From positions 4,230,001 through 4,294,000 of the forward strand of contig NZ_CP083239.1 in assembly GCF_022836935.1 (NCBI RefSeq): a stretch of DNA of 64,000 nucleotides. The letters run 5' to 3'. Position 1 is the stretch's first letter. Each line of letters begins with the position of its first letter. Below the pieces are notes generated by a model. The model was not told the DNA's origin and did not search any database. It saw nothing but the letters and a program-made list of their open reading frames with translations. The position numbers and the translations under genes were made by a program. Source of the DNA: Ancylobacter polymorphus. Its GTDB lineage: Bacteria > Pseudomonadota > Alphaproteobacteria > Rhizobiales > Xanthobacteraceae. Shown here piece by piece: positions 45,467-52,068 of this stretch.

Positions 45467-46104
45467 GGCCGTATCTCCACAATGGGAATGCGCGGGATCG
45501 CCCCCGCCTCGAAGGCGGAGAGGTTCACTTCGAGAAAGTCGGTGTCGAAGCGCACCGGCACGTCGAACAGGAAGCCGGCGGTGACACTGGCCCCCAGCGC
45601 CGGCACATGGCCGGGCATGAAGGTGATGAGCCCGGTCGCCGCGTCGAGGGTGAAATGCGTGCCCGCCACCCGCTCCGCCCCGTTCACCGCCACCCGCACC
45701 GAGCCGGCGACCGGCTTGGCGATGGGGCGAGAATAGGGCGCGTGCGCGCCGCCATAGGTCTTCACCAGCGGAAATTGTGCCCGCGCCCCGGTGCCGCTGC
45801 CCAGCACCTGGTCGAGCGGCGTCACCGCCACCCCCGGCGCGCCGGAGGCGTGGTCGAGCCGGTCGCGCCAGCGAAAGCCGAACAGCCGCCCGCGCCGCTC
45901 CTCGAAAAAGGCGACGACGCTGGAGAGCTGCGCCAGCGAGGTGACGCCATAGCCGGCATCCCAGCGCCGGCGCGAATGGGCGAGCCGCGTGTTGCGCTCC
46001 TCACGGCCGGTGAGTGTGGTGACGATCTCCGTCGCCCGCTCCGGCCCGCCCGCCGCGCCGAGCGCGATGTCGAGCGGAAACAGCGCTTCGTGAAAGCCGG
46101 GCAT
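45463..46104 (-). CDS. GTA distal tail protein DUF2460 (gp12-like)
   Basis: A 213-residue DUF2460 protein. FHEALFPLDIALGAAGGPERATEIVTTL and FFEERRGRLFGFRWRDRLDH are typical blocks, and the C-terminal VPVRFDTDFLEVNLSAFEAG is the most conserved. It acts as the distal tail adaptor between tube and hub. It directly abuts gp11 and overlaps gp13. Confidence 0.93.
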   Translation of the reverse strand: MPGFHEALFPLDIALGAAGGPERATEIVTTLTGREERNTRLAHSRRRWDAGYGVTSLAQLSSVVAFFEERRGRLFGFRWRDRLDHASGAPGVAVTPLDQVLGSGTGARAQFPLVKTYGGAHAPYSRPIAKPVAGSVRVAVNGAERVAGTHFTLDAATGLITFMPGHVPALGASVTAGFLFDVPVRFDTDFLEVNLSAFEAGAIPRIPIVEIRP

Positions 46105-46704
46105 CTACAGGCTCCTTTCCCCGCGCGCCACGGCGCGGGCGATGAGGCCGGCGAGATAGGCGTCGGAGCGGCGGAAGGCGCCCGGATCGGGGGTGGCGAC
46201 ATTCACCGTCACCTGCGTGGCGCGTCCCCCGCCCTGTGCGGCAACGCCGAGCCGGCCATCGGCCCCGCGCGCCAGCGGCAGGATCGCCTCCGCCCCGCGC
46301 TCGCCCATCAGGCCGAGTTGCGCCCCTGCCATGGGGAAATAGGTCGGCGCCGCCACCACCCCGCCGCGCGCGAAGGGGGTGACGCGGCCGTGCTCGAACG
46401 CCCCGCCTTTGGCGAAGCCGGAGAGCCCGCCCAAGGCGCCCTGGAGTAGGCCGGAAACGCCCTGCTCCAGCGGCTTGAAGGCGATGTCGAGCGCCAGCGA
46501 GGACAGCCGGCCCGCCAGGCTGCGCAGCACGTCGTCCGCCTCGCGGCCCTTCAGCGTCGCCCCGGTGAGCGCATCGCCCACCGCCCGGCCGAAGCCGCGC
46601 GCCAGCCGCTCCGCTTCCGCGATCTCGCGCTGGAAAGCGCTGGTGTCGGCGCGGATATCGACCGTCAGCCCCTCGTCGAACGCATCCGTGTCGTCCGCAG
46701 CCAT
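46105..46704 (-). CDS. GTA tail tape-measure protein (gp11-like)
   Basis: A 199-residue protein from ATG 46,704 (MAADDTDAFDEGLTVDI). GTA tape measures are short because the tail is short; FAKGGAFEHGRVTPFARGGVV and GLMGERGAEAILPLARG are the characteristic C-terminal motifs. Longer frames upstream contain palindromic-repeat sequence and are not homologous. It abuts gp12. Confidence 0.9.
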   Translation of the reverse strand: MAADDTDAFDEGLTVDIRADTSAFQREIAEAERLARGFGRAVGDALTGATLKGREADDVLRSLAGRLSSLALDIAFKPLEQGVSGLLQGALGGLSGFAKGGAFEHGRVTPFARGGVVAAPTYFPMAGAQLGLMGERGAEAILPLARGADGRLGVAAQGGGRATQVTVNVATPDPGAFRRSDAYLAGLIARAVARGERSL

Positions 46705-46759
46705 CGTGCTCTCCTGATTGAATTGGTTCCGCGTTCCGGCCCAGCGGAGGCGCAGGCGG

Positions 46760-46797
46760 CGGCGCTGGGTCCCCGGGTCACGCCCGGGGATGAGGCA
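46760..46797. repeat. Palindromic repeat half-unit between gp10a and gp11
   Basis: CTGGGTCCCCGGGTCACGCC followed by CGGGGATGAGGC is one half of the dispersed palindrome family. It separates gp10a from gp11 on the GTA transcript. Confidence 0.65.
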
Positions 46798-46820
46798 CGC
46801 GCGGGCGAGACGGCGCTCCC

Positions 46821-46997
46821 TCAGTCCGGGAACCGCGCCATCAGCGCGGCGAGGCCGGCGCGGTCGAGCGGCGCCCGCGCCGGCCCGGCAAAGGCGCGCA
46901 GCGCGGCGGCGAGTTCGCGCGGCGTCATCCGCCAGAAGGCAGGCGACGACAGGCGCAGCCGGCCGAAGCCGAACGCCATCGCCGCCTGCCAGGGGAA
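46821..46997 (-). CDS. GTA tail assembly chaperone (gp10a-like), start uncertain
   Basis: The minus-strand frame FPWQAAMAFGFGRLRLSSPAFW, then RMTPRELAAALRAFAG, is the short phage tail assembly chaperone found after gp10 in GTAs. No ATG precedes the homologous FPW segment; the only ATG (46,979) falls inside it. The frame is open upstream through a duplicated segment (GEGVPPFP then GEGAPPFP) into the end of gp10, so translation may start at a non-standard codon or be coupled to gp10. The end at TGA 46,821-46,823 is certain; the listed start is approximate. Confidence 0.65.
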   Translation of the reverse strand, partial: FPWQAAMAFGFGRLRLSSPAFWRMTPRELAAALRAFAGPARAPLDRAGLAALMARFPD

Positions 46998-47059
46998 GGG
47001 CGGAGCGCCCTCCCCGGGAAAGGGCGGAACGCCCTCCCCGCCAAGCTGCGCCGGCCCGC

Positions 47060-47425
47060 CTATCCCGCCGCCTCCGGAGGATCGGGCAAAGGGCGGGCCG
47101 CGCCCTCGCCCGCCTCTTCCCCGCCAAACGTGGCGGCGATCAGCGCGCCGACGATCCGCGCGAAACCGGCCGCCCCGCCCGGCGTGGTCATGCGCGCCAC
47201 CTCCGCCTCGGTGACGCTCTCCCCCGCCCCGCGCAGCCCGGCGGCGATGAGGCGGATGGCGTCGCGCGCCGCGAGCCGCCCCTGGGCGAAGCGCCCGGTG
47301 AGCGCCACCAGATCCTCGGCGCCGAACGCGTCCTCAAGCTCCGCCAGCGCGCCGAGGGTGAGCACCAGCGTGCGCCGGCGCCCGTCGAGTTCGGCGGAAA
47401 TCTCGCCGCGATGGCGGTTGGCCAT
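47060..47425 (-). CDS. GTA gp10-like protein (tail-associated)
   Basis: A 121-residue member of the gene-transfer-agent gp10 family. The N-terminal ANRHRGEISAELDGRRRTLVLTLGALAELEDAFG is characteristic, as is ARIVGALIAATFGG near the C-terminus. It lies between the major tail gene and the tail chaperone. About 330 bp upstream, between it and gp9, are palindromic repeats. Confidence 0.88.
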   Translation of the reverse strand: MANRHRGEISAELDGRRRTLVLTLGALAELEDAFGAEDLVALTGRFAQGRLAARDAIRLIAAGLRGAGESVTEAEVARMTTPGGAAGFARIVGALIAATFGGEEAGEGAARPLPDPPEAAG

Positions 47426-47464
47426 GATGTGTTCCTTCCCGAGGGCTGAAGCTGACGCGAATAC

Positions 47465-47735
47465 CCGCCCCTCATCCCCGGGCTTGACCCGGGGACCCAG
47501 CCTTCCGCATCCGCATGGCTTGGTCGAGGGCTTGGCACGCGGAGCCGTCTCTGGGTGCCCGGGTCAAGCCCGGGCATGAGGGAGGAATGGATGGTTTGCT
47601 GGTGCAGGAGCGCGGCTCGTACCACCTGCAACCCCTCATCCCCGGGCTTGACCCGGGGACCCAGCCTCCCCACCGCTGGCCCGGCGATGTACGGGGTGGC
47701 CGGGTCACGCCCGGTCCTGGGGGCATGTTCCTCAC
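47465..47735. repeat. Palindromic repeat block between gp9 and gp10
   Basis: Two compound units: CCTCATCCCCGGGCTTGACC at 47,471 with its inverse GGGTCAAGCCCGGGCATGAG at ~47,560, then CCCCGGGCTTGACCCGGGGA at ~47,640 with a degenerate partner near 47,700. Nothing else is seen in the 47,426-47,759 gap. Several hairpins would form in the GTA mRNA just after the tail-tube gene. Confidence 0.75.
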
Positions 47736-47759
47736 CCGGCGTCCCCGCACCGCGCCCCC

Positions 47760-48167
47760 TCACAGCGCGGCAAAGGTGATCTCGCCTGCGCTTTCCAGCG
47801 CAATGTCGAACGTCACCTCGCGGTCGTGCTCGCCGGCGAATTCCAGGCTCGTGATCTGGAACGGCCCGGCCAGCGTGCCGAAATCCGGCACCACGATCTG
47901 GGCGTTGCGCAGCGTGCCGTCGAAGAAGCTCTGGCGGATCAGCGCATCCGACGCGCCATCCTTGAACACGCCGGAGCCCACCACCGAGGCCCGCTTCACC
48001 CCGGCGCCGGCGAGCAGCTCGCGCCAGCGCCCGGCGCTCTCGGCATGGGTCACGTCCACCGCCTCGGCATTGAAGGCGATCTGCCGCGACCGCAGCCCCG
48101 CCACGGTGACGAAGGCCGTGCCGTCATGGATCTTCAGGAGAAGGTCCTTGCCCTTCTGCGCCGCCAT
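47760..48167 (-). CDS. GTA major tail (tube) protein, TP901-1 family (gp9-like)
   Basis: A 135-residue tail tube protein. AAQKGKDLLLKIHDG at the start and FNAEAVDVTHAESAGRWRELLAGAGVKRASVVGSGVF in the middle match the phage major tail protein family of RcGTA gp9. An AAAGGAG Shine-Dalgarno lies 6 bp before the ATG. A 357 bp gap upstream contains promoter-like and GANTC-rich sequence, so this highly expressed protein probably has its own promoter. Confidence 0.92.
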   Translation of the reverse strand: MAAQKGKDLLLKIHDGTAFVTVAGLRSRQIAFNAEAVDVTHAESAGRWRELLAGAGVKRASVVGSGVFKDGASDALIRQSFFDGTLRNAQIVVPDFGTLAGPFQITSLEFAGEHDREVTFDIALESAGEITFAAL

Positions 48168-48187
48168 CGGCCGCTCCTTTGCTTGCG

Positions 48188-48222
48188 ATTATATGTCTTT
48201 GACGGTATTCAGAGATGGTTAA
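48188..48222 (-). promoter_or_regulatory. Putative CtrA-type promoter of the major tail gene
   Basis: On the minus strand TTAACCAT (48,215-48,222) is followed after 21 bp by a perfect TATAAT (48,188-48,193), 21 bp before the gp9 ATG. TTAACCAT is a known CtrA half-site form. The full element reads TTAA-N7-TGAA, one mismatch from TTAA-N7-TTAA. No good TTGACA is present, as in activator-dependent promoters. Confidence 0.6.
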
Positions 48223-48261
48223 CCCTTGGGAATTACAATCACTCCCACGCAGGACAGCGGA

Positions 48262-48280
48262 TGAAGTCGTGACGACTTCA
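48262..48280. promoter_or_regulatory. 19 bp perfect palindrome upstream of gp9
   Basis: TGAAGTCGT-G-ACGACTTCA: two 9 bp arms with one central base. It lies 40 bp upstream of the TTAACCAT element, between it and the GANTC cassettes. No U-tract follows, so it is more like a protein-binding dyad than a terminator. Confidence 0.5.
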
Positions 48281-48286
48281 CATTCC

Positions 48287-48495
48287 GAGTCCGCAAACGC
48301 CGCCAAGTGACTTCATGTTCTGAATCAACTTCAGGCGGATTCGTGAGTCGCCTGAATCGCTTGCGCGGCTTTCTTCGCGGTTTTGCCAAAACCACAATCC
48401 GCTTTGCCCGCCGGGCGCGGCCGGGACGGCGCCCATGCCGCACGCCCGCTCACATCCCGATTCAACTCCGCGCAGATTCCTGAGTCGGCAGAATC
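48287..48495. promoter_or_regulatory. GANTC (CcrM-site) array in the gp8-gp9 gap
   Basis: Nine GANTC sites lie in 209 bp (48,287, 48,322, 48,338, 48,345, 48,354, 48,459, 48,475, 48,482, 48,491). Eight of them form two copies of a four-site cassette with identical spacing (16, 7 and 9 bp) 137 bp apart. The copies (48,320-48,364 and 48,457-48,501) are about 80% identical, so this is a diverged duplication in which the sites are kept. No convincing gene was found in 48,168-48,524. Confidence 0.65.
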
Positions 48496-48524
48496 ACTTG
48501 CATACAAATGCTGCCGGCGCGCCG

Positions 48525-48941
48525 TCACGCCGGCTCGGTCACCGCGCGGAAGCGCAGCAGGGCGCGATAGGTGCGCCCGCCCGGCTCGCGGCGGATCTCC
48601 GCCGAGGTGAAGCGCAGATTGATGAGCCGATGGCTGTCGAGGGCAAGCGGCGCGTCGTGCAGCGCCTGCTGCACCAGATGCGCCAGCTGGTGCGCCTCGG
48701 CATGCCCGCCCTGGCGCGACCAGCAGGCGAGGCTCAGCCGGTGCTCGGCCCCCGCCTCGGTGGCGGTGGACCAGTCGTTCACCTGCGCCTCGCCCAGCGT
48801 CACATAGGGAAAGGCCGGGCTCATCGGTGGCAGGTCGTGGATGCGGCCTTCGCCGAGCGCGGCGGTCAGCGCCGCGTCGGTAGAGAGTGCGGCGTGGATT
48901 GCCCGGCGCAGCGCCACCGCCGGCGCGGTCGCGGCGCTCAT
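48525..48941 (-). CDS. GTA tail terminator-like protein DUF3168 (gp8-like)
   Basis: A 138-residue DUF3168 protein: LRRAIHAALSTDAALTAALG at the N-terminus, FPYVTLGEAQVNDWSTATEAG in the middle and LRFTSAEIRREPGGRTYRALLRFRA at the end. This is the tail-completion protein following gp7 in GTAs. Its ATG overlaps the stop of a 30-codon ORF by 4 bp. Confidence 0.9.
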   Translation of the reverse strand: MSAATAPAVALRRAIHAALSTDAALTAALGEGRIHDLPPMSPAFPYVTLGEAQVNDWSTATEAGAEHRLSLACWSRQGGHAEAHQLAHLVQQALHDAPLALDSHRLINLRFTSAEIRREPGGRTYRALLRFRAVTEPA

Positions 48942-49030
48942 CGCCGCCTCCCGACCGCAGCGGCGGGCATCAGCTGCGCCAGCCGGCGACGCAGCGCCTC
49001 CAGCCCGCGCAGACGAGTTGCGAATTTCAT
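48938..49030 (-). CDS. 30-residue coupled small ORF between gp7 and gp8
   Basis: A basic peptide starting MKFATRLRGLEALRRRLAQL and ending in VGRRR. Its ATG overlaps the TGA of gp7 and its TGA overlaps the ATG of gp8, both as ATGA, so ribosomes would pass through it. It has nine arginines in 30 residues and is probably an amphipathic helix. It may be a true small protein or only a coupling device; no family was recognised. Confidence 0.55.
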   Translation of the reverse strand: MKFATRLRGLEALRRRLAQLMPAAAVGRRR

Positions 49031-49347
49031 GGCGTCTCCTCCCGGCAATCGCAGATGAGAAAGCGCCCGCGCCCGTCCGGGTCGCTCACCGCCTCGACGA
49101 GGAAGCGCCGGGTGCCGAGCCGCAGCCGGTCGCCCGGCTGCACCGTGGCGGGCGCGCGCAGCGTGATGGTGTGGGCGAGCACCGCGCCGGGCCGGTCGGC
49201 GATGTCCCCCGCCGCGCCGCGCGTCGCGATCGCCCCCCACAGGCTGTCGACGGCGAGGAAGCTGCGGGTGACGCCGCCCATGCCGTCCGGCATCTCCACC
49301 GGCGTTTCCTGCACCAGCCGGTGCCTCAAGGCCCCGATGCCGCTCAT
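49027..49347 (-). CDS. GTA head-tail adaptor (gp7-like)
   Basis: A 106-residue phage head-tail joining protein from ATG 49,347 (MSGIGALRHRLVQETPVEMPDGMGGVTRSF). The C-terminal DRLRLGTRRFLVEAVSDPDGRGRFLICDCRE is the conserved part. It overlaps gp6 by 4 bp upstream and the 30-residue ORF downstream. Confidence 0.9.
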   Translation of the reverse strand: MSGIGALRHRLVQETPVEMPDGMGGVTRSFLAVDSLWGAIATRGAAGDIADRPGAVLAHTITLRAPATVQPGDRLRLGTRRFLVEAVSDPDGRGRFLICDCREETP

Positions 49348-49910
49348 AGCCGCGCCACCCGGAACGGCGCCACCAGCGCGTCGAGCCGGGCGGGGAAGGC
49401 CGCACCGGCCCCGGCGACATCGCGGTGCTCGTAGAAATGGGCAAGAACCACCCGCACCGCCTCCACCAGCGGCGAGGGCACATGGTCGGCGTTCGGCCCA
49501 TGGCCGGCGGTGATGTCGAGCGCGATGCCGGCGAGCGGGCGCGTCGGGTTGGGCACGGCGCCCCGCGCAACCCGGATCAGCCCCGGCAGCCGCGCCGTGT
49601 CGAGCGTGAAGGCGTCGAGCGGCAGCGCGGTTTCCGTGCCATCGGCGGCGATGAGGCGGGCGGCGGTGAGCGCTTTCAGCGGGTTCGCCGGCACCGCGAT
49701 CAGGCCGGAAGCGGGCCAGGCATCGCGCACGAGCCGCCAGCTCTGCTCGATCAGCACGCGGCGCGTCAGCGCCTCCACGGTTGCCCGCGCGGCGGTGATA
49801 AGCGAGGCGATCAGCGCGTCCTCGGCGCCGTGATCGACGCGCAGATAGGTCTTGGCCTCGGCGAGCGTCAGCGGCTCGACTAGAGGCCCGGCGAGAAGGA
49901 TCGCGGGCAT
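49344..49910 (-). CDS. GTA head-tail connector (gp6-like)
   Basis: A 188-residue connector protein from ATG 49,910. LVEPLTLAEAKTYLRVDHGAEDALIASLITAARATVE is the family N-terminus, and LVEAVRVVLAHFYEHRD the C-terminal helix. In typical GTAs gp6 follows gp5 directly; here 2.1 kb of unrelated genes intervene. gp6-gp15 would need a promoter in 49,911-49,994 or read-through. Confidence 0.9.
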   Translation of the reverse strand: MPAILLAGPLVEPLTLAEAKTYLRVDHGAEDALIASLITAARATVEALTRRVLIEQSWRLVRDAWPASGLIAVPANPLKALTAARLIAADGTETALPLDAFTLDTARLPGLIRVARGAVPNPTRPLAGIALDITAGHGPNADHVPSPLVEAVRVVLAHFYEHRDVAGAGAAFPARLDALVAPFRVARL

Positions 49911-49994
49911 GGTGCCTCTCTGTGTGAAGGGGTTCGCGATTGACCTTGCGGCCGGGCGCGGCCACAACGGCGCGCCCTTGTCTGGAACGAGCCG

Positions 49995-50714
49995 ATGCGC
50001 CTCCTCCTCTCCGCCGTCCTCACCACCCTCGCGCTCGCCACTCCCGCCCGCGCCATTGTCGGCGGAGGGCCGGCGGCGCCGGAGCTGGCGGCGGAGACGA
50101 CGATGATCGTGTCGACGCGCGGCGCCACCTGCACCGGCGTGGTGCTGGGGCCAAACGTGCTGCTCACCGCCGCCCATTGCGTCGAGCCGGCGGCGGACTA
50201 TGCGGTGGTGGTGTTCGACGCGGGCACGCCCCGGCTGATCCCGATCGACCGGAAGGCGGTGCATCCGTCCTTCGACCCGAACTCGTTCGAAACGCGCCGC
50301 CCGACGCCGGATCTGGCGCTCGTGCGGCTCAGCGAGCCGCTGCCCGCCAGCTTCCGCCCCGCCGCGCTCACCCGCGAGGTGGCGCTGCCGCCCAAGCGCA
50401 CCGCCTTCACCGTCGCCGGCTATGGCGTGACCAAGGACGGCGATGGCAAAAGCGCCGGCACGCTGCGTGCCGTCACCCTGCCCAGCATCGGCACGACGGG
50501 CGGCATCATGGTCCGCCTGTCCGACGGCGCCGCCAAGGGCGGCTGCACCGGCGACAGCGGCGGCCCGGTGCTGATCGACGGCGTGGTCGCCGGCATCATC
50601 GGCTGGTCGACGGCGGCGGGCGGGGCGCGCGGCTGCGGCGGCGTCACCGGCGCCACGCTCATCGGCCCGCAGCGCGCCTGGATCGACGCCACCCTGCGGG
50701 GGATCGGGCGTTAG
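49995..50714 (+). CDS. Secreted trypsin-like serine protease
   Basis: A 239-residue S1-family protease. A signal peptide (MRLLLSAVLTTLALATPARA) runs straight into IVGGGPA, the classic activation-site sequence of trypsins. The catalytic His is in LLTAAHCVEP, the Asp in TPDLALVRLSEP and the Ser in GCTGDSGGPVLIDG. Two cysteines flank the His loop. It is on the opposite strand to the GTA genes, in a block inserted between gp5 and gp6. The intact triad suggests activity; the target is unknown. Confidence 0.88.
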   Translation: MRLLLSAVLTTLALATPARAIVGGGPAAPELAAETTMIVSTRGATCTGVVLGPNVLLTAAHCVEPAADYAVVVFDAGTPRLIPIDRKAVHPSFDPNSFETRRPTPDLALVRLSEPLPASFRPAALTREVALPPKRTAFTVAGYGVTKDGDGKSAGTLRAVTLPSIGTTGGIMVRLSDGAAKGGCTGDSGGPVLIDGVVAGIIGWSTAAGGARGCGGVTGATLIGPQRAWIDATLRGIGR

Positions 50715-50821
50715 ATCATTTCACTGTTTCACAGAAACAGAGAAATGATCTAACTCTTTGTTTTGTCGCGTTTTCTTCACGCGAACCGGTATCCACTTCG
50801 CTCGAAAACGCTCTGGAGCGA
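50713..50821. repeat. Rhizobiales-type extragenic repeat with long hairpin
   Basis: AGATCATTTC-a-CTGTTTC-aca-GAAACAG-a-GAAATGATCT (50,713-50,751) forms a 17 bp stem with one mismatch and a 3-base loop. It is followed by a tail including TTCACGCGAACCGGTATCCA and TTCGCTCGAAAACGCT, the conserved companion of this hairpin in many Rhizobiales genomes (established knowledge). It directly follows the protease stop codon and may also end its transcript. Confidence 0.7.
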
Positions 50822-50825
50822 AGCC

Positions 50826-51149
50826 TCAGCGCAGGAACGGCCTCACCTTGCGCTCCAGCAGCGCCACCAGCGCCGGGTCCATGAAGGCGAAGCGGTCCGG
50901 TATGTCGAGGCACACCAGCCGCTTGTCCTTGAGCGCGGCGCGGTAGCGCGCCTGCAGCTTTTCCCGCTGCGCCTTCTCCATCACGAAGATGATGTCGGCC
51001 CAGGCCACGAGGTCGGCCGTCACGGGGGTGTCGGCATCGCGATTGGTGCCGGCGGACGCGACCTCAAGCCCCTCCCGCCCGGCGAAGACCTGCTCGGCAG
51101 TCGGGCTGCGCAGCCTGTTGCGGCTGCACACGAACAGAAGACGTGTCAA
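50826..51149 (-). CDS. Low-molecular-weight protein tyrosine phosphatase-like protein
   Basis: A 107-residue protein beginning at TTG 51,149 (LTRLLFVCSRNRLRSPTAEQVF), with GGAG upstream. The P-loop C-x5-R-S is CSRNRLRS. The C-terminal VCLDIPDRFAFMDPALVALLERKVRPFL keeps the DIPD-type aspartate. It is shorter than classic LMW-PTPs (~150) but of the size of the small family found in many proteobacteria. It sits in the block inserted in the GTA operon. An open frame to 51,209 is not homologous. Confidence 0.75.
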   Translation of the reverse strand: MTRLLFVCSRNRLRSPTAEQVFAGREGLEVASAGTNRDADTPVTADLVAWADIIFVMEKAQREKLQARYRAALKDKRLVCLDIPDRFAFMDPALVALLERKVRPFLR

Positions 51150-51446
51150 AGGCGGCTCCGCAAGTGGTCCTGCCCTGTAGCGGCCAGAAGCGGCGCGTGC
51201 AATCGTCACCTGCGCGGGTGCAGTGCCGGTCTCGGCCCGATTTTAAAGCGTGCACGACCTTATCGCTTACGCCCTTAGGCACGCCCACGCGCCTGCGCCA
51301 GAGCCAAACACGCAGTTGTTATTGCATTTACGCAATCCTATCGGCGCCATTTCGCAACTGGCCATGCGCCGGTGCCGGAACTAGCTTCTCCTCATGAACG
51401 GCGCGGCCGACACGGGCCGCCCACCCACTCTTCGGAGAAGATCAAA

Positions 51447-51671
51447 ATGAACAAGATCCTCATCGCCGCCGTCGCCCTCGCCACCTTCGGTTCGGTTGCC
51501 GCCCAGGCTGCCGATGGCCGCGACGCCAGCACCTATGAGCGCGCCGCTTCGGTGCAGGCGGAAGCTGCCGCCCCCGTCGTCGAGGGCCGCAACGCCGCGG
51601 TCGCGGTGCCCGCCACCTCCGACGCCTACATCAAGCAGGCGGTCGAGGCGAACGCCCGCTCGACCAACTGA
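51447..51671 (+). CDS. Small exported protein, copy 1
   Basis: A 74-residue protein with a signal peptide (MNKILIAAVALATFGSVAAQA) and a short mature part containing PVVEGRNAAVAVPATSDAYI and ending EANARSTN. A GGAGAA lies upstream of ATG 51,447. The gene 71 bp downstream encodes a close paralogue. Such small DUF4148-like periplasmic proteins are often stress-induced; no function can be assigned. Confidence 0.75.
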   Translation: MNKILIAAVALATFGSVAAQAADGRDASTYERAASVQAEAAAPVVEGRNAAVAVPATSDAYIKQAVEANARSTN

Positions 51672-51742
51672 TCTCCCACTTCCCCCCAAGGCCGGCGCCC
51701 CCAGGTGAGCGCGCGCCGGCCGCTTTTCAAGGAGTATCGACC

Positions 51743-51970
51743 ATGAACAAGATCCTCATCGCCGCTGTCGCTTTCGCCACCCTCGGCGCCGTGGGCGCCC
51801 AGGCCGCCGGCCGTGACACCACCGTCTATGGCACCCACCCGGCCCCGCAGGTGCAGAGCCAGACCGCGCAGCCGGTCGTGGAAGGCCGCAACGCCACCGT
51901 GACCGTGCCCGGCACCTCCGACGCCTATATCAACCAGGCCGTCGAGGCGAATGCCCGCTCGACCAAGTGA
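51743..51970 (+). CDS. Small exported protein, copy 2 (paralogue)
   Basis: A 75-residue paralogue of the preceding gene: signal MNKILIAAVAFATLGAVGAQA, mature VVEGRNATVTVPGTSDAYIN and the ending EANARSTK. AAGGAG lies 11 bp before the ATG. The tandem pair is followed by a strong terminator at 52,022. Confidence 0.75.
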   Translation: MNKILIAAVAFATLGAVGAQAAGRDTTVYGTHPAPQVQSQTAQPVVEGRNATVTVPGTSDAYINQAVEANARSTK

Positions 51971-52021
51971 CCCGCTCGGCCAACTGAGCCGAACGGACCT
52001 TTCGAGACCTGACCGTCTTCT

Positions 52022-52053
52022 GGGGCGCCCCTTACCGGGCGCCCCATTTTTTT
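52022..52053 (+). terminator. Rho-independent terminator after the small-protein pair
   Basis: GGGGCGCCC-CTTACC-GGGCGCCCC followed by A and seven T. The U-tract is on the plus strand, so it stops the small-protein transcript and insulates the 3' end of gp5 (stop at 52,069) from convergent transcription. Confidence 0.88.
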
Positions 52054-52068
52054 CGCGAGGCCGACGCC

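Noticed and set aside
48168..48528. Small minus-strand ORFs in the gp8-gp9 gap (48,219-48,443 and 48,331-48,528).
   Set aside because: They lack a ribosome-binding site and recognisable motifs, and their apparent internal repeats come from the GANTC cassettes.
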